Assembly: GCA_036898135.1 (NCBI GenBank)
Contig: CM072513.1
Location: 32,738,446-32,802,445 of the forward strand
Length of the DNA stretch: 64,000 bases
Reading direction: 5' to 3'
Origin: Oncomelania hupensis
Lineage: Eukaryota; Mollusca; Gastropoda; Littorinimorpha; Pomatiopsidae
Part shown: piece by piece, positions 42,363-53,334 of the stretch
How the letters are laid out: every line of letters begins with the position of its first letter
Position numbering within the stretch: position 1 is the stretch's first letter
Notes under the pieces: model-generated
What the model was told of the DNA's origin: nothing
What the model saw: only the letters and a program-made list of their open reading frames with translations
The model's database searches: none
Made by a program: the position numbers and the translations under genes

Positions 42363-44111
42363 ATGGCTGACTTCTGGCAGAAAGGGGTTGAACTGAATCT
42401 AAAAGGCAAGCAGTTGACGGAGTACGTCAAGTCCCAGGAGAGAATACAAGAACGAGAATTAGAAGAGCAACGCCGCCGTGAAGAAAGAGAATTTGAAGAG
42501 CAACGACGCCGAGAAGAAAAGGAAGAACAGCGTCAACGGGAAGAAAGAGAAGAACAGCGTCGCCGAGAAGAAAGAGAAGACCGGCGTCAAGAAAGAGAGA
42601 TGGAAGAGAGACGACTAGAAGCTGATCGTCAGTACCAGCTAGAGTTGGCGCGCATCCAGCAACGGCAGCATGCGCCACAAGTTATCAGTGACAACACGGC
42701 TCCAAAATTGCCAGCTTTCGTCGACGGGAAGGACCAGATTGACAGTTATCTGGCGAGATTCGAAAGGTTCGCTGAAAGCTCTAACTGGCAACCTCGAGAC
42801 TGGGCGATTCGACTAAGTGCACTTCTGACGGGGCAAGCTCTCGAAGTTTACACCAGACTGTCGAACGATGACGCCAAAAACTACGACGTCTTGAAAGAGG
42901 CCCTGTTGCAGTGCTACAACTTTACAGAGAAGGGCTACCGTAAACGCTTCCGTGAATGCCGGCCTAAGTCAGACGAGACACCAAAGCAGTTTGTGGAGCG
43001 CCTGTCGTCATATCTACACAAGTGGGTGGAGTTATCAGGCGAAAGCAAGTCTTACGACAGTCTCCATGACCTGATCGTGAAGGAACAATTTCTCAATGCC
43101 TGTCACAAGGACCTAGCGACCCACTTAGAAGAACAAAAGCTGCGGACGCTTAAAGACGTTGCTGAGGCTGCTGAAAGATATCTCATCGCTCATGAGAAGA
43201 CGCTGGGGCCACCCAAGGCGACGAAGCCATTTCAGAAGACTGCAAGCCATGGGAACCAGATCCAGGGGATCCAGACGAGCCATAGACACACGGACTCCAC
43301 GCCACCTCCCAGGGAAGGGCATTCAAGAGGCTGTTTTACTTGCAACGCTACAGACCACAGAGCGGCTAACTGTCCTCAAAACAAAAGTAGCGGACAGCGG
43401 AGCAGTACGGACAATGCAGCGGCGGGCAACCGACAGAGACGTTTCTCCAATCTACGGCAAACCAGTAGATCTGACCATCAAGTGTGCGGCGGGAGCGTCA
43501 TTCTTCCGAGTGAGACCGAGCGCGCAGCTACTCCCGCGGACGTGCAAGAGTGCATAACCGATGGCCAACTTCTCCTTGCCAACGGGAAATCCATCCCCGT
43601 CGTCGCCAGCGCAGCTGTGACCGTACAGAACATGCCTGTTTCCAAGGGACGCGTCGGAAATCATGAAGTGACTGTTTTAAGAGACTCTGGCTGCAGTGGG
43701 GTCATCGTCAGAGAAGACCTAATCGCTAAAGAACAGTTCACTGGCGATTCAAAATGGACACTTATGGCCGACAGCAAATGTGTGAAAGCGCCAGTTGCAA
43801 AAATTCATGTCAACACCCCTTTCTACATAGGCGAAGTCGAAGCGGTTTGCCTGAAGAAGCCGCTGTATGATTTGATGATCGGGAACATCGACGGCGCGAG
43901 ACGACCCGACGACCCCGATCAGAATGGAGTCCTGCCTCAACCCAACACGTCGAAGTTGTGGAGGAGGATCCATTGCCGTTTCCCGATGGAGACCTTACAG
44001 AGCTGCTACGGGACAATGTGGTTACTCCGGCTCAGCCCTGCCGACCAGAGATCGTCGGTGCTGTTACTACCAGGGCCCAGGCCAAGAGAGACAAGACGTC
44101 TACGCCACTGA
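42363..44111 (+). CDS. Gag-protease polyprotein of the LTR retrotransposon
   Basis: 582 residues from ATG 42363, in good context aagATGG. Residues about 25-100 are an E/R/Q-rich single helix or coiled coil. Residues about 125-270 are a SCAN-like capsid (WAIRLSALLTGQALEVYTRL, then FRECRPKSDETPKQFVERLS). A zinc knuckle CFTCNATDHRAANC (C-x2-C-x4-H-x4-C) follows. The aspartic protease has LRDSGCSG (D-S-G active site) and ends near LYDLMIGNIDGARRPDDPD. After about position 43919 the frame runs into non-homologous sequence, while the natural continuation is in the -1 frame. No classic slippery heptamer is visible, so a small indel is more likely than programmed shifting. Confidence 0.9.
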   Translation: MADFWQKGVELNLKGKQLTEYVKSQERIQERELEEQRRREEREFEEQRRREEKEEQRQREEREEQRRREEREDRRQEREMEERRLEADRQYQLELARIQQRQHAPQVISDNTAPKLPAFVDGKDQIDSYLARFERFAESSNWQPRDWAIRLSALLTGQALEVYTRLSNDDAKNYDVLKEALLQCYNFTEKGYRKRFRECRPKSDETPKQFVERLSSYLHKWVELSGESKSYDSLHDLIVKEQFLNACHKDLATHLEEQKLRTLKDVAEAAERYLIAHEKTLGPPKATKPFQKTASHGNQIQGIQTSHRHTDSTPPPREGHSRGCFTCNATDHRAANCPQNKSSGQRSSTDNAAAGNRQRRFSNLRQTSRSDHQVCGGSVILPSETERAATPADVQECITDGQLLLANGKSIPVVASAAVTVQNMPVSKGRVGNHEVTVLRDSGCSGVIVREDLIAKEQFTGDSKWTLMADSKCVKAPVAKIHVNTPFYIGEVEAVCLKKPLYDLMIGNIDGARRPDDPDQNGVLPQPNTSKLWRRIHCRFPMETLQSCYGTMWLLRLSPADQRSSVLLLPGPRPRETRRLRH

Positions 44112-45880
44112 AGGTCGCCGACAACTCTAAAGCTGCCATCGTGGACAGAGATAAGCTGATCCAGCTCCAGGAAGCTGATAGTACTTTAAACAAGTACAGG
44201 AACCGCCAAGACCACGTGACCAAAGGCAGTGGTACGGTCTATTTTGAGGTGAAGGCCAAGATCCTGTATCGAATCTTCCAGCACCCGAGGGTCAACGGAG
44301 GGAAACCACTACGTCAAGTCTTGGTACCGTTACCCCTAAGGCGCCAGGTGATGGAAGTAGCGCATGACTCAATCATGGGAGGTCACCTAGGCATCAAGAA
44401 GACGTCAGACAGAATCCAGGCGGTGTTCTACTGGCCAGGGCTTCATGCGGACGTCAGCCGTTTCTGCCGATCATGTGACATTTGCCAGAAGACCATACCT
44501 CGAGGAAGGGTCCCGAAAGTGCCTATGCAGAGGATGCCTTTGATCGACCGACCTTTCAAGAGGGTGGCCTTAGACTTAATCGGCGAAATAAGACCTCCGA
44601 GTGAAGAAGGTCATCGGTGGGTACTGACTTTAGTGGACTATGCGACTCGGTACCCAGAAGCAGTGCCACTGAAGAAGATTGACACTGAAACTGTAGCAGA
44701 GGCACTGGTGGACATGTTCAGTAGACTTGGAGTGCCTGAAGAAATTCTGACAGACCTCGGGACGCAGTTCGTCTCTGACTGCATGAAGGAGGTCAACAGA
44801 CTGCTGAGCATCCGGCATTTGACTACGACACCCTACCATCCGATGTGCAACGGGCTTGTCGAAAAGTTCAATGCTACGCTGAAGTCCACCCTGAAGAAAC
44901 TGTGCAGCGAGCAGCCCAGACAATGGCATCGCTACATCAACGCCTTACTTTTCGCCTACAGAGAAGTACCGCAGGAGTCCACCGGCTTTTCTCCGTTCGA
45001 GCTGCTGTACGGAAGAACCATCCGAGGGCCGATGCACATCCTAAAAGAACTGTGGACGAAAGAAGTAGACACCCCAGAGGTGAAGAACAGCTACCAGTAC
45101 GTGTTTGAGCTACGGGAGAAGCTGGAGCAGACTCTCGAGATAGCCAGAGAAAACCTGAAGAAGTCCCAGGACTGTGGAAAGCACTACTATGACCGTAGGG
45201 CTGTGAACAGGAAGTTTAAACCTGGCAACAAAGTGCTGGTGCTGCTACCTACTGATCACAATAAGTTGCTGATGCAGTGGAAAGGCCCGTACGAAGTGGA
45301 GACCGTGGTGGGGATCAACGACTACAAGGTGAAGGTCGGCCAGCATTCCAAGATATACCACGCCAACCTCCTTAAGCTGTACGTGGAAAGGCCATCAGAG
45401 ACTGTGCACGCAGCCACAGCAGCTGTGACCGACGACAGCTTTGACAGCGAAGAACTGTTGGAACTGGGAGACTTCCACAGCAAAGAAGGCATCGATGATG
45501 TTAAGCTAGGACCAAGCTTGACGGAAGGTCAAAAGATGGAGCTCAAGGACCTTATGGGCGAGTTTCCCCACAACTTCAGTGATGTCCCAGGCTCTACGAC
45601 TTTGGTCGAACATGAAGTCCACACCCAGACCTGGAAGGAGCATCTGCAGACCTTGAGGGAGCTGTTCCACCGTCCCGCAGGAGCCAACCTGACCGTGAGA
45701 CCCAGCAAATGCATCCTGGGAGCTGACAACGTCGACTGCGTCGGACATCCGATGGAAGAAGGAGACAACGGAGGACGCACTGATTCCAGGAAAGCCCACG
45801 TGATCGTCGTCTTTGACCCTGGGCCGATGACAACCGTAACTGACGAGGGCGTCGTTTCCTTGCGGTTGAAAGAACATTGA
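43958..45880 (+). CDS. Integrase polyprotein with RT remnant (LTR retrotransposon pol)
   Basis: 640 residues from the first ATG; the frame is open upstream to about 43920. The zinc-binding HHCC is HDSIMGGHLG followed by CRSCDICQK. The DDE core has LDLIGE, LTDLGTQF and GLVEKFNATLK. The GPY/F module reads MQWKGPYEVE and IYHANLLKLY. Then comes the usual RT lead-in LTEGQKMELKDLMGEFP and VEHEVHT. It jumps in frame to QTWKEHLQTLRELF and LTVRPSKCILGADN, the end of the RT palm, so nearly all RT is gone. RNase H is also missing. Confidence 0.92.
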   Translation: MEEDPLPFPDGDLTELLRDNVVTPAQPCRPEIVGAVTTRAQAKRDKTSTPLKVADNSKAAIVDRDKLIQLQEADSTLNKYRNRQDHVTKGSGTVYFEVKAKILYRIFQHPRVNGGKPLRQVLVPLPLRRQVMEVAHDSIMGGHLGIKKTSDRIQAVFYWPGLHADVSRFCRSCDICQKTIPRGRVPKVPMQRMPLIDRPFKRVALDLIGEIRPPSEEGHRWVLTLVDYATRYPEAVPLKKIDTETVAEALVDMFSRLGVPEEILTDLGTQFVSDCMKEVNRLLSIRHLTTTPYHPMCNGLVEKFNATLKSTLKKLCSEQPRQWHRYINALLFAYREVPQESTGFSPFELLYGRTIRGPMHILKELWTKEVDTPEVKNSYQYVFELREKLEQTLEIARENLKKSQDCGKHYYDRRAVNRKFKPGNKVLVLLPTDHNKLLMQWKGPYEVETVVGINDYKVKVGQHSKIYHANLLKLYVERPSETVHAATAAVTDDSFDSEELLELGDFHSKEGIDDVKLGPSLTEGQKMELKDLMGEFPHNFSDVPGSTTLVEHEVHTQTWKEHLQTLRELFHRPAGANLTVRPSKCILGADNVDCVGHPMEEGDNGGRTDSRKAHVIVVFDPGPMTTVTDEGVVSLRLKEH

Positions 45881-46057
45881 CTGTGTGGAGAACATTGGCA
45901 ATATCTAAACAGATTTGAAGATGAAAACCATTGACTCTGTGTGAATGAACTGAGAACGTTGATAGTGTTCAGACAGACTGAAATAAGTTTTAATTCTGAA
46001 CTTTGTTTGTGCATTACGTTTCAACGTTGTTGAAAGAAATTAGGTAAATTTCTTCTT

Positions 46058-46070
46058 GAGTGGGGGGTTA
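46058..46070 (+). promoter_or_regulatory. Polypurine tract
   Basis: GAGTGGGGGGTTA directly precedes the 3' LTR and is the likely plus-strand primer site. Confidence 0.6.
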
Positions 46071-46704
46071 TGTTACGTTGAAACGCGAATGATAGTATGG
46101 CTGAAGCGTGTACGATAGATCTAATCGTTTCGATTTGCAAAGTATTCAATAATGGAGTTTATTTACCTTTGATTTGAGTTTGCATTGTTGTTAGGAGAGG
46201 CTTTGTATAACGTTGATAATTTGCTCTGGTCGATATTACTGTAGAAGTTTCTGGATCTGAGTGTTTACTTTCTATAGAAACTTCCCGATACATGTCGAAG
46301 CAAGAGGTCGTTCCAGAAGGAGAAATAATAATGTATGACGTAAGTCAGTGATGACGATCTTTATTCGATTGGTGGCAGTACGTCATTTCTACCATGTTCG
46401 AAATCTTTCCGGAAAAGAGAGAGGTTATTTAATCGTGTGCCGAGTTGCTGTTGAGAGAGAAAAGTTGTTGATAGTGATTTGGAAAGTTCCTGTGAAAGTT
46501 GTTGAGTTGAATTGAGAATTGTATGCAGTTGTTGGTGTGTGCTGAATAAAAGTGGAAAACTTCATACGTCGACTTTGTGACTTGTATGCTGTTTGGACGG
46601 GCTGTGTGAATAAACGAATCTGAGTTACACGACTATCAGGAATTCAAGCATCGGGGCTGAATCAGATACTGATAGAAAACACCAACATCAAACAGAGTGT
46701 AACA
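46071..46704 (+). repeat. 3' LTR
   Basis: 634 bp, identical to the 5' LTR except for one missing base near 46365 and one G-to-C change near 46489. Confidence 0.95.
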
Positions 46705-47563
46705 AACACACACACACACGCGTACACACACACCCACACACACACACAAACGAACAAAAAGAAAAAAGAACACAGACAGCCACTTTAATAATACTTAAAA
46801 AAAAAAAAACACGTTTACCATATTCTGTCTTTGACGTTTCAAAGAGTCATGCAATTTAAAAAAAAAGATTTATAACAAGACATGTAAGACATGAAAAAAG
46901 AAAGAAAGAATGACTGAAGATAAAAGATGTCTCAAGTCCCTGTGTAATGTTCATTCTCTAATTCATTTTCGGTGTCTTGGTATCGGCATGAACAGTTGGC
47001 TTCCTTGGCTGAGGCTGCTAAAGAGGAAGAACAACACGAACATGAAGAAAGGGAAGCAGAAGATTGATGGAAGAAGAAGGAGCGGGACGTGGAGGAAAAG
47101 GCAGAAGATGATAGATAGGAAGACCAAGACGCGGGCAATGAAAATGGAGAAGAACAAGAACAAAAACTAGAAGAAGAACAAGAAGACTGTTGCAGAAGAA
47201 GGATTGCGAGAAGAAGTAGTCAATCACGGAGAATAAGCAGGCGTAATTGATGTTTTAAAGGAAGAAGAAGGCGGTCAGTGACGTAGGAGAATGGTGAAAC
47301 GGAAAAGCAGAAGAAGGATGAGGGGGAAAATAAGAAAGATAAAGAGAAGAAAAGTAGGAGGAGGAGGAGAATAAGAAAAAGAAGAAGAAAAGAATGGAAC
47401 GAAGACGGAGAACAACAACAAAAACAAAACAAAGAAGAACAAGAAGAAGAAAATGGGAAGAAAGAAGAAGAAGACGACGAACAAGAAGTAGTATAGTAGT
47501 AGTAGTAGCAACAGTAGTTGTAATAGTAGCAATAGTAATAGTAGTAGAAGAAGAAAAAGAAGA

Positions 47564-47637
<74 letters not shown>

Positions 47638-47731
47638 AAGAAGAAGAAGAAGAAGAAGAAGAAGAAGAAGAAGAAGAAGAAGAAAAAGAAGAGGAAGAGG
47701 AAGAGGAAGAAGTAGTAGAAGAAGAAGTTGT
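46705..47731 (+). repeat. CA-rich, then purine-rich DNA with AGT and AAG microsatellites
   Basis: CA segment 46705-46760, purine-rich stretch 46890-47480, (AGT)n 47500-47636 and (AAG)n 47637-47730. Open frames on both strands are by-products of this composition. Confidence 0.85.
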
Positions 47732-48290
47732 TATATCAATTTTATTCATCAGATTAACACAAGTTGTTCTGATGTAACATAAACAATTTACAAAATCTAC
47801 CATGCGTACATCATAGATATTTTCCAAATTAATTAATTAATTAATTAATCTAGCCATATAAATCATCATATTACTTGCATACACATACACATACACTTTT
47901 AATAACACACATTCCCTTGTAACAATTCGTTCACATTAAGAAACAAACAAACAAACAAACAAAAGTACCAAATCAATAACAAAATAAAATTAAACCTTTC
48001 AGCTTCACCTGTGAAGAACGAAGTACTTATAAACGTCATTTTGCGTCTTACAAAAAGTTGAAGTTGGGCCTTCGGGGGCCTACCCCTTGCTCCCTTTCCA
48101 CTCCCCTAAACAAATTAAAAGAAAAATGAAAAGATAATCAATCAAAATTGAAACAAATTATTTAATAATTTCCACCGCCCACCCTCTCTCCCATCCAAAA
48201 ATAAATAAATAAGAAAGTTTTATTGAAACTAATAATAGTTAATTAAAGAAATCAGGTACAAATAATTTAAAAAAAATGCTAGACTAATTG

Positions 48291-48683
48291 TTAGGAGTTT
48301 AAAAAAAAGAAGAAGAAATTGAATAATTCATGACTTCTAATTAAATCTATGAGCATTAAGCTCAATGTCCTATCAGAATGTTCTTTTGGATATACATTAC
48401 TTGAGATTGACATAGGTAGCTTTAATTTATTTAATCTAATGAGTAAAGGCTGAAAATGGTTATACTTTTGTTGAAATTCAAATATTAAGTGATTTACATT
48501 CAAATTGCTACCACAATTACAAGGTACTGGAGGATTTATGAAACAAGAACGCCAAGCATTTAGCCTTATTCTGTGAAATAAACTGTTAATATGAAAAAGA
48601 TTTTGATATAGATATAACAATTTTTGATACTGGTGAATTATCCAAAAAATATTTTTCAAAGACGTCTTGTTTGTATTTCTCAT
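48291..48683 (-). pseudogene. I/Jockey-type LINE ORF2 C-terminus
   Basis: An open stretch of 130 codons reads FHINSLFHRIRLNAWRSCF, then VPCNCGSNLNVNHLIFEF and a poly-Phe end. The C-x-C...H pattern after an IRLNAW helix is the usual end of such ORF2 proteins. Confidence 0.7.
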
Positions 48684-49798
48684 TCAACTGATTCCAATCA
48701 TTTCGTTTTATTTGATTATTAATTTCAGTTTTGTCAAGTTAAAAAATAATGTAATTGATTCGCCCGACGATGCAGCACTCTTTGCTATGTGATCAACAAT
48801 TATATTTCCTAATATATTTCAATGACTCGCTATCCAAATTAATGAAATACCCGATCACATGGTAATGATTTAATGACATAACATCTTTATTTATGTTAGC
48901 AGTTCCTCTCTTTACTAACCCAAGATGACAAAGCCGATAATGCTGGTCGGTAACTTTCAGGCTTTCATTTTGGTTTTCCTTGTTTTAATATTGGTGTAAT
49001 AGTAGCATGTTTCCAATCAGAAGGAAGAGCGCCATTTTTCCAACATTTCTAGTAAAAATCTACAAGTTTTTGCTAAAAATCAGTAGGAAAGTGTTCTACC
49101 ATGATATACGAAATTGGATCAATTTACCAACGCTTTTAAGAGTTTGAAGTAATTCATGTAATGTTAATGGCTGGTTTGTAGCAGAAGTATCAGTGGCTAT
49201 GTCATTATCATCAGTACTAATTACATTTTTAATTTCCTGTTCGTATATTTCTCTTCTTTCTTGCTCTGATACAGGCAAAGAATCTGTTTTACTAATTGCA
49301 GTAAACGTTTCAGCAAATAATTCATCTTTATCTTTTTTTGTCTTATATGTTTTATTATTTAGTAATAATGATGGCTCAGACAATTAATAATTGTTTGTTT
49401 TTGTTAGCTTTCTTCCTTTTTTCCACAGTTGTATTCGTTGTATTTTTTTAATAGTTTCCTGAACAAAATTATTAAAGTAATCTTTTTTTGGTGCTTTTAC
49501 TACCTGTCTATTACACAAAATGTTTTTTTCTTTATAATCTTCGTGCAGTGCTGCTGTTAACAGTGGGTTATTTATGTTTCTATTTTCCATCTTTTTTTAA
49601 AGCTTCTTGTTTAAATGTAACTGCTTTTTTGCATCCTTTATTCCACCATGCGCTTGATTTTATGTCTTTTAATGACTTTTTTTTAAAAAAGTTTAGGAAT
49701 GTGTCTGCAGCACCTAAAATCATACTTTAACAAATTATTCATATAATCACCACGACAATGACGACAGCAAGAGAACAGCATATATAAAAGAAGATACA

Positions 49799-49966
49799 AT
49801 GGTTGCTAAACATTTCAATCTACCTGCACATTCAATCAAGGACATGAGATGCACAGCAATCGAACAAATTCATCATGATGATGTGGTGTTACGCAGGCGG
49901 AGAGAGAAATTCTGGCGACACCAGTTACAGACGAACTTTCCCGACGGACTAAATGTTTTTGACTGA
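49799..49966 (+). pseudogene. Penelope-like element GIY-YIG C-terminal remnant
   Basis: 55 codons: VAKHFNLPAHSIKDMRCTAI, then EKFWRHQLQTNFPDGLNVFD and stop. HFN-P-HS ... RE-W...L-T-P-GLN is the C-terminal pattern of GIY-YIG domains of Penelope-like retroelements. It sits on the plus strand inside the minus-strand LINE remains. The catalytic GIY-YIG residues are not present. Confidence 0.65.
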
Positions 49967-50017
49967 CTGACTGCATATCTGGTTTTACAAGTGAGTGTGC
50001 TCTCCTTGATAACGCTG

Positions 50018-50079
50018 CGGTCCTGATTCGGCTCTTTACAGTCCGCTGGACCCTATAAACAATGACTAACTAACTCTTG
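50018..50079 (+). mobile_element. Rep-A retroposon, copy 7 (last 62 bp only)
   Basis: gcggtcctgattcggctctt, then gtccgctggaccctataaac and an actaactaactc tail. A short 5'-truncated insertion. Confidence 0.85.
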
Positions 50080-50174
50080 CTAGCGGCTTGCTTCTGTTGA
50101 TAGCTGTGAACCTTAATATGTTTGTGGTGTTAACTTCACTCCTGTTGATAGTAATGTATGTGTATAAAGTGGTG

Positions 50175-50192
50175 AGAGAGAGAGCGAGAGAG

Positions 50193-50260
<68 letters not shown>
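50175..50260 (+). repeat. (GA)n microsatellite
   Basis: About 40 GA units with two interruptions. Confidence 0.96.
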
Positions 50261-50263
<3 letters not shown>

Positions 50264-51382
50264 TGTGTGACTTGTTTTGCGTCATCATATGTGTCATCGG
50301 TTCTTTTACGTCATTTTCCCCATCGTGTTCTTTTCGTTTTGTTTGTGTGTAGCTGATGAAGTGTAACAATTTACACGAAATATTCTAGTTTAGGTGTTTT
50401 GGTGTTCGTTTTTATCACAACTTTAACAAATTATGTGACAGTTCGATATCCATATGCCGAATAGTATGAAAATTAAGAAGTGATAGCTTACATTATAGTG
50501 ATATAATCCCCAATTTGCTCTTTAATATTATAGAAAATGCATTGATCTCGCTCAGTAAGTTCTGGTTCAACGAAACAATCAATTAAAATAGGTAAATGAT
50601 CATTGCCCAAGGGATCATCATGTACTGCCCAAGTACACGACAAAAGTATGTTAGAAGAAACGAGTAATAGATCTATCGCAGACCACTTATGATTTTCTCG
50701 ATCAGGAATTCTTATAAAAGAGCCATCATTTAATAAATAAAGATCAGAATTTGTTATAATATCTGCTAAATACTAATTATTTCTAGTATTATCGCAACCT
50801 TTCATCCAAAGATTATTTTGAGCATTAAAATCTCCTAGCACAATCCAATTATCGCTAGAATGTAAATTAAGAATCCAGTCAGCATCACCTTTAGAAACAC
50901 CGTCACGATAATAACAGTTTATAATATTAACAAAGGTATTTTTAACACTAATTTCAACGCCACATGCAAATATCCTTTATATTTATTAAGAATGGGTCCT
51001 GGTGACTGTTTGTTTTGTAAGAAATTGACGTGGAAATATAGGCCTAAATAGCAACTTTAGTTTTATTTTGAGTTTGAGGATAACTTAAAATGGGTGCATA
51101 ATAATAGCCATCAATTTTTGGTAGATAAGATTTCTTGCAGTTTAAAGATTGTAAAGCCAATTTAAAAAAAAAGAACGTGGAATAATAAAATCTTGTAACA
51201 AATCAATATGTATTTTACTCCTGCAATTTCACTGCAGAATTTTCAAATTGTTATCCTGACTATCATTGGACTGCACTGCAAAATTGCAGAACATTAGCTG
51301 TATTATTATTATATACACGGAATTTGTCTTTCGTGACGAACATCAAATTAAACCATCTTGTAATTTCATCAATAATTTCTAT

Positions 51383-53045
51383 CATATTCTGTCTTATCCT
51401 ATCACGTAACTCGAAGGTCTTTGGGGCACCACAGATGATTGTTTAAACAGCGTACTCCATCTTTCTTTGTCCTCTGCAATCCTCATGGCTTCACTCAGTG
51501 TCAAGCCAGTCCATTCTCCAATGTTGCCCTCCCATCTCTTTTTCTGTCTCCCTCTTCTTCTGCCTTCTTGCAGGATGGTCTTTGTCCGCTGGACCTAAAG
51601 CAATAACCATGTAATGTAATGCAGGATGGTCTTTGCAAGGCCTGATGCTCTGGTGGCCATACCATCAGAGTTTCCGTTTCTTTACCACTGTGAGTATGTC
51701 TTCGTGCTGTCCAATGGCTTGTGTGATGATCTGTCGGACTTCGTTGTTGGTGATGTGCTGGGTATAGGAAATTCCCAGAAGTTTTCTGTAGCACATTATC
51801 TCCATACTTTGTATTCTAAGTTGTAGATCTGCTGTGAGAGTCCATGTTTCGCAAGCGTATAGGAAGATGGAGATGACAAGAGAGCGCAGCAGCCTTACCT
51901 TGGAATGTAGACTCATGGTCCTGTCTTTCCAAATGGGCTTCAACCTTGTCAGGGCAGCAGTTGTATGTGCGATCCTGGCGAGGACCTCCTGTCGGGACCC
52001 ATTGTCTGATACAATAGCTCCTTAATATTTGAAGCTATGCACTGTGTTGAGGGATTGGTCTTGGACTTTGATGTCCTTGTTGATGCCATTGGTATTGTTG
52101 GTCATCAGTTTGGTCTTCTGTGTACCTATTTCCATTCCATAAGCTCTGGAGGTGGTGTCAAACCTCTGTACTAGCTGTTCAAGTTCTTGTTCCTCTCCAG
52201 CCAATCCATCAATGTCACCGCAAACCTGAGGTTGGAGTGCTCTATCCCCTATGCTGACTGTGCTTTCGTGATCTGCAATTTCATCTGAAATTATGCGCTC
52301 TAGGAAGATGTTGAAGAGTGTTGGAGAGAGTAGGCATCCTTGACGCACACAGATTGTTGTTTTAAATCAGTTCCCGATGGGACGCTGTTATGGAGGATTG
52401 CACTGGTAGCCTTGTCATACACGCATTTGATGATTTAAATAATTTGAGGGCTGATGTTGTACACTCTCATGGTTGCCCACAGAGCTGCATGCCAGACTCG
52501 GTCAAACGCTTTCTTGAAGTCTACAAACACATGATATAGATGTTGTTGATGCTTTAGATATTTCTCGCAGATTACTCTGAGGTTGAAAATCTGTTCAGTG
52601 ATACTTCGCTCTGTCCTGAATCCTGCTTGTTCTTCAGCTATGATTTATTCAGCTTTGGGTTTTAACCTGTTGAGTATTATTTTCAGGAGGACCTTGCTGG
52701 GATGGCTGATGAGGCTGATGGTGCGGTAATTTTCACACCTGAAGGTTACCTTTTTGGGAAGAGTGATGACAAGCCACTAGGCCCATGGTGTAGGCCACTA
52801 CCCATTATGCCAGATCTTGTTACAGATAATGGTGAGGGTGTCAGTCATCGCTTCTCCTCCTGCTTGAAGCAATTCCGCGGGTATGTTGTCCACTCCCGCT
52901 GACTTCCCCTTCTTCGGTGACTGCACTGCTGCCTCATCTTCTTCTCGGAGAATTGGGAGGATTTCTTCCTCTTCTCTGTTCTGAGGACATACTAGAACTG
53001 ATGAATCTCTATTTGATGGGTGTTTGTAAAGGTCAGACCATTAAA
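51383..53045 (-). pseudogene. RTE-like LINE, minus strand, nested in the I/Jockey-type LINE
   Basis: The minus strand reads RQGCLLSPTLFNIFLERIIS, then a damaged DIDGLAGEEQELEQL box, TKLMTNNTNGI and FLYACETWTLTADLQLRIQS. MCYRKLLGISYTQHIT and HEDILTVVKKRKL follow. The 3' end (51383-51460) carries the family's ggtgcccc...ttcgagttac and GGATA-type tail. It is the same family as 35.1 kb and 61.7 kb. The 5' end stops in the RT lead-in. Confidence 0.87.
51585..51620 (+). mobile_element. 36-bp retroposon insertion with 15-bp TSD
   Basis: GCAGGATGGTCTTTG stands at 51570-51584 and again at 51621-51635. Between them are 36 bp, tccgctggacctaaagcaat and then an (ATGTA)n-like tail. The host sequence is the RTE-like LINE, continuous in the other copy (36680-36700), so this is a clean insertion of only a 3' end. 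Confidence 0.93.
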
Positions 53046-53069
53046 TCAGGTTTATTGAGCCGCACATAG

Positions 53070-53334
53070 AAAGCTATAATGCGTAAAAACCTGGTGACAA
53101 AGGCAGAATAGACAAGATTATCACTCTCTTTAATTTTCTTATTTCTGAGTCAATTTCTTGTTGCATTTGTTCAAAGAACTGACTATTTTGTAGTGTGTTT
53201 TCCGGGCAGAAACTTTCCATGTCTTGTGTTGAAACTTGCGATGCATTTGTTGAGATGGATTTTATTTCATTTGATTGCTCTATGATTTCGTTCTCTGAAT
53301 TTGGTAATGTTGTTGACTTGCTTATTTGCAACAA
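53070..53334 (-). pseudogene. I/Jockey-type LINE ORF1 tail
   Basis: Open stretch with NSENEIIEQSNEIKSISTNA and EQMQQEIDSEIRKLKRVI. It lies between the zinc-knuckle part and the nested RTE-like copy, where an ORF1 C-terminus is expected. It has no family motif of its own. Confidence 0.45.

Larger units (their letters stand above)
41164..46704 (+). mobile_element. Young Gmr1-like Ty3/gypsy LTR retrotransposon lacking RT/RNase H
   Basis: LTRs 41164-41798 and 46071-46704 differ by one substitution and one 1-bp indel. Both run TGTTAC...GTAACA, and AACAC flanks the element at 41159-41163 and 46705-46709. Domain order is gag (SCAN-like capsid, CCHC), aspartic protease, integrase with GPY/F motif, then only the first and last remnants of RT. 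Integrase before RT is the Gmr1 order, not the usual gypsy order. No envelope gene is present. It lies between CA-rich segments. Confidence 0.93.

Noticed and set aside
43900..43960. Programmed -1 frameshift between protease and integrase
   Set aside because: No slippery heptamer or obvious pseudoknot at the switch; a small indel is simpler.
45506..46014. Minus-strand frames of 131 and 161 residues in the LTR element
   Set aside because: Shadows of the pol frame and 3' region; no family resemblance.
47255..47827. 190-residue minus-strand frame of Ser/Thr runs
   Set aside because: Product of AGT and AAG arrays, with equally long frames on the other strand.
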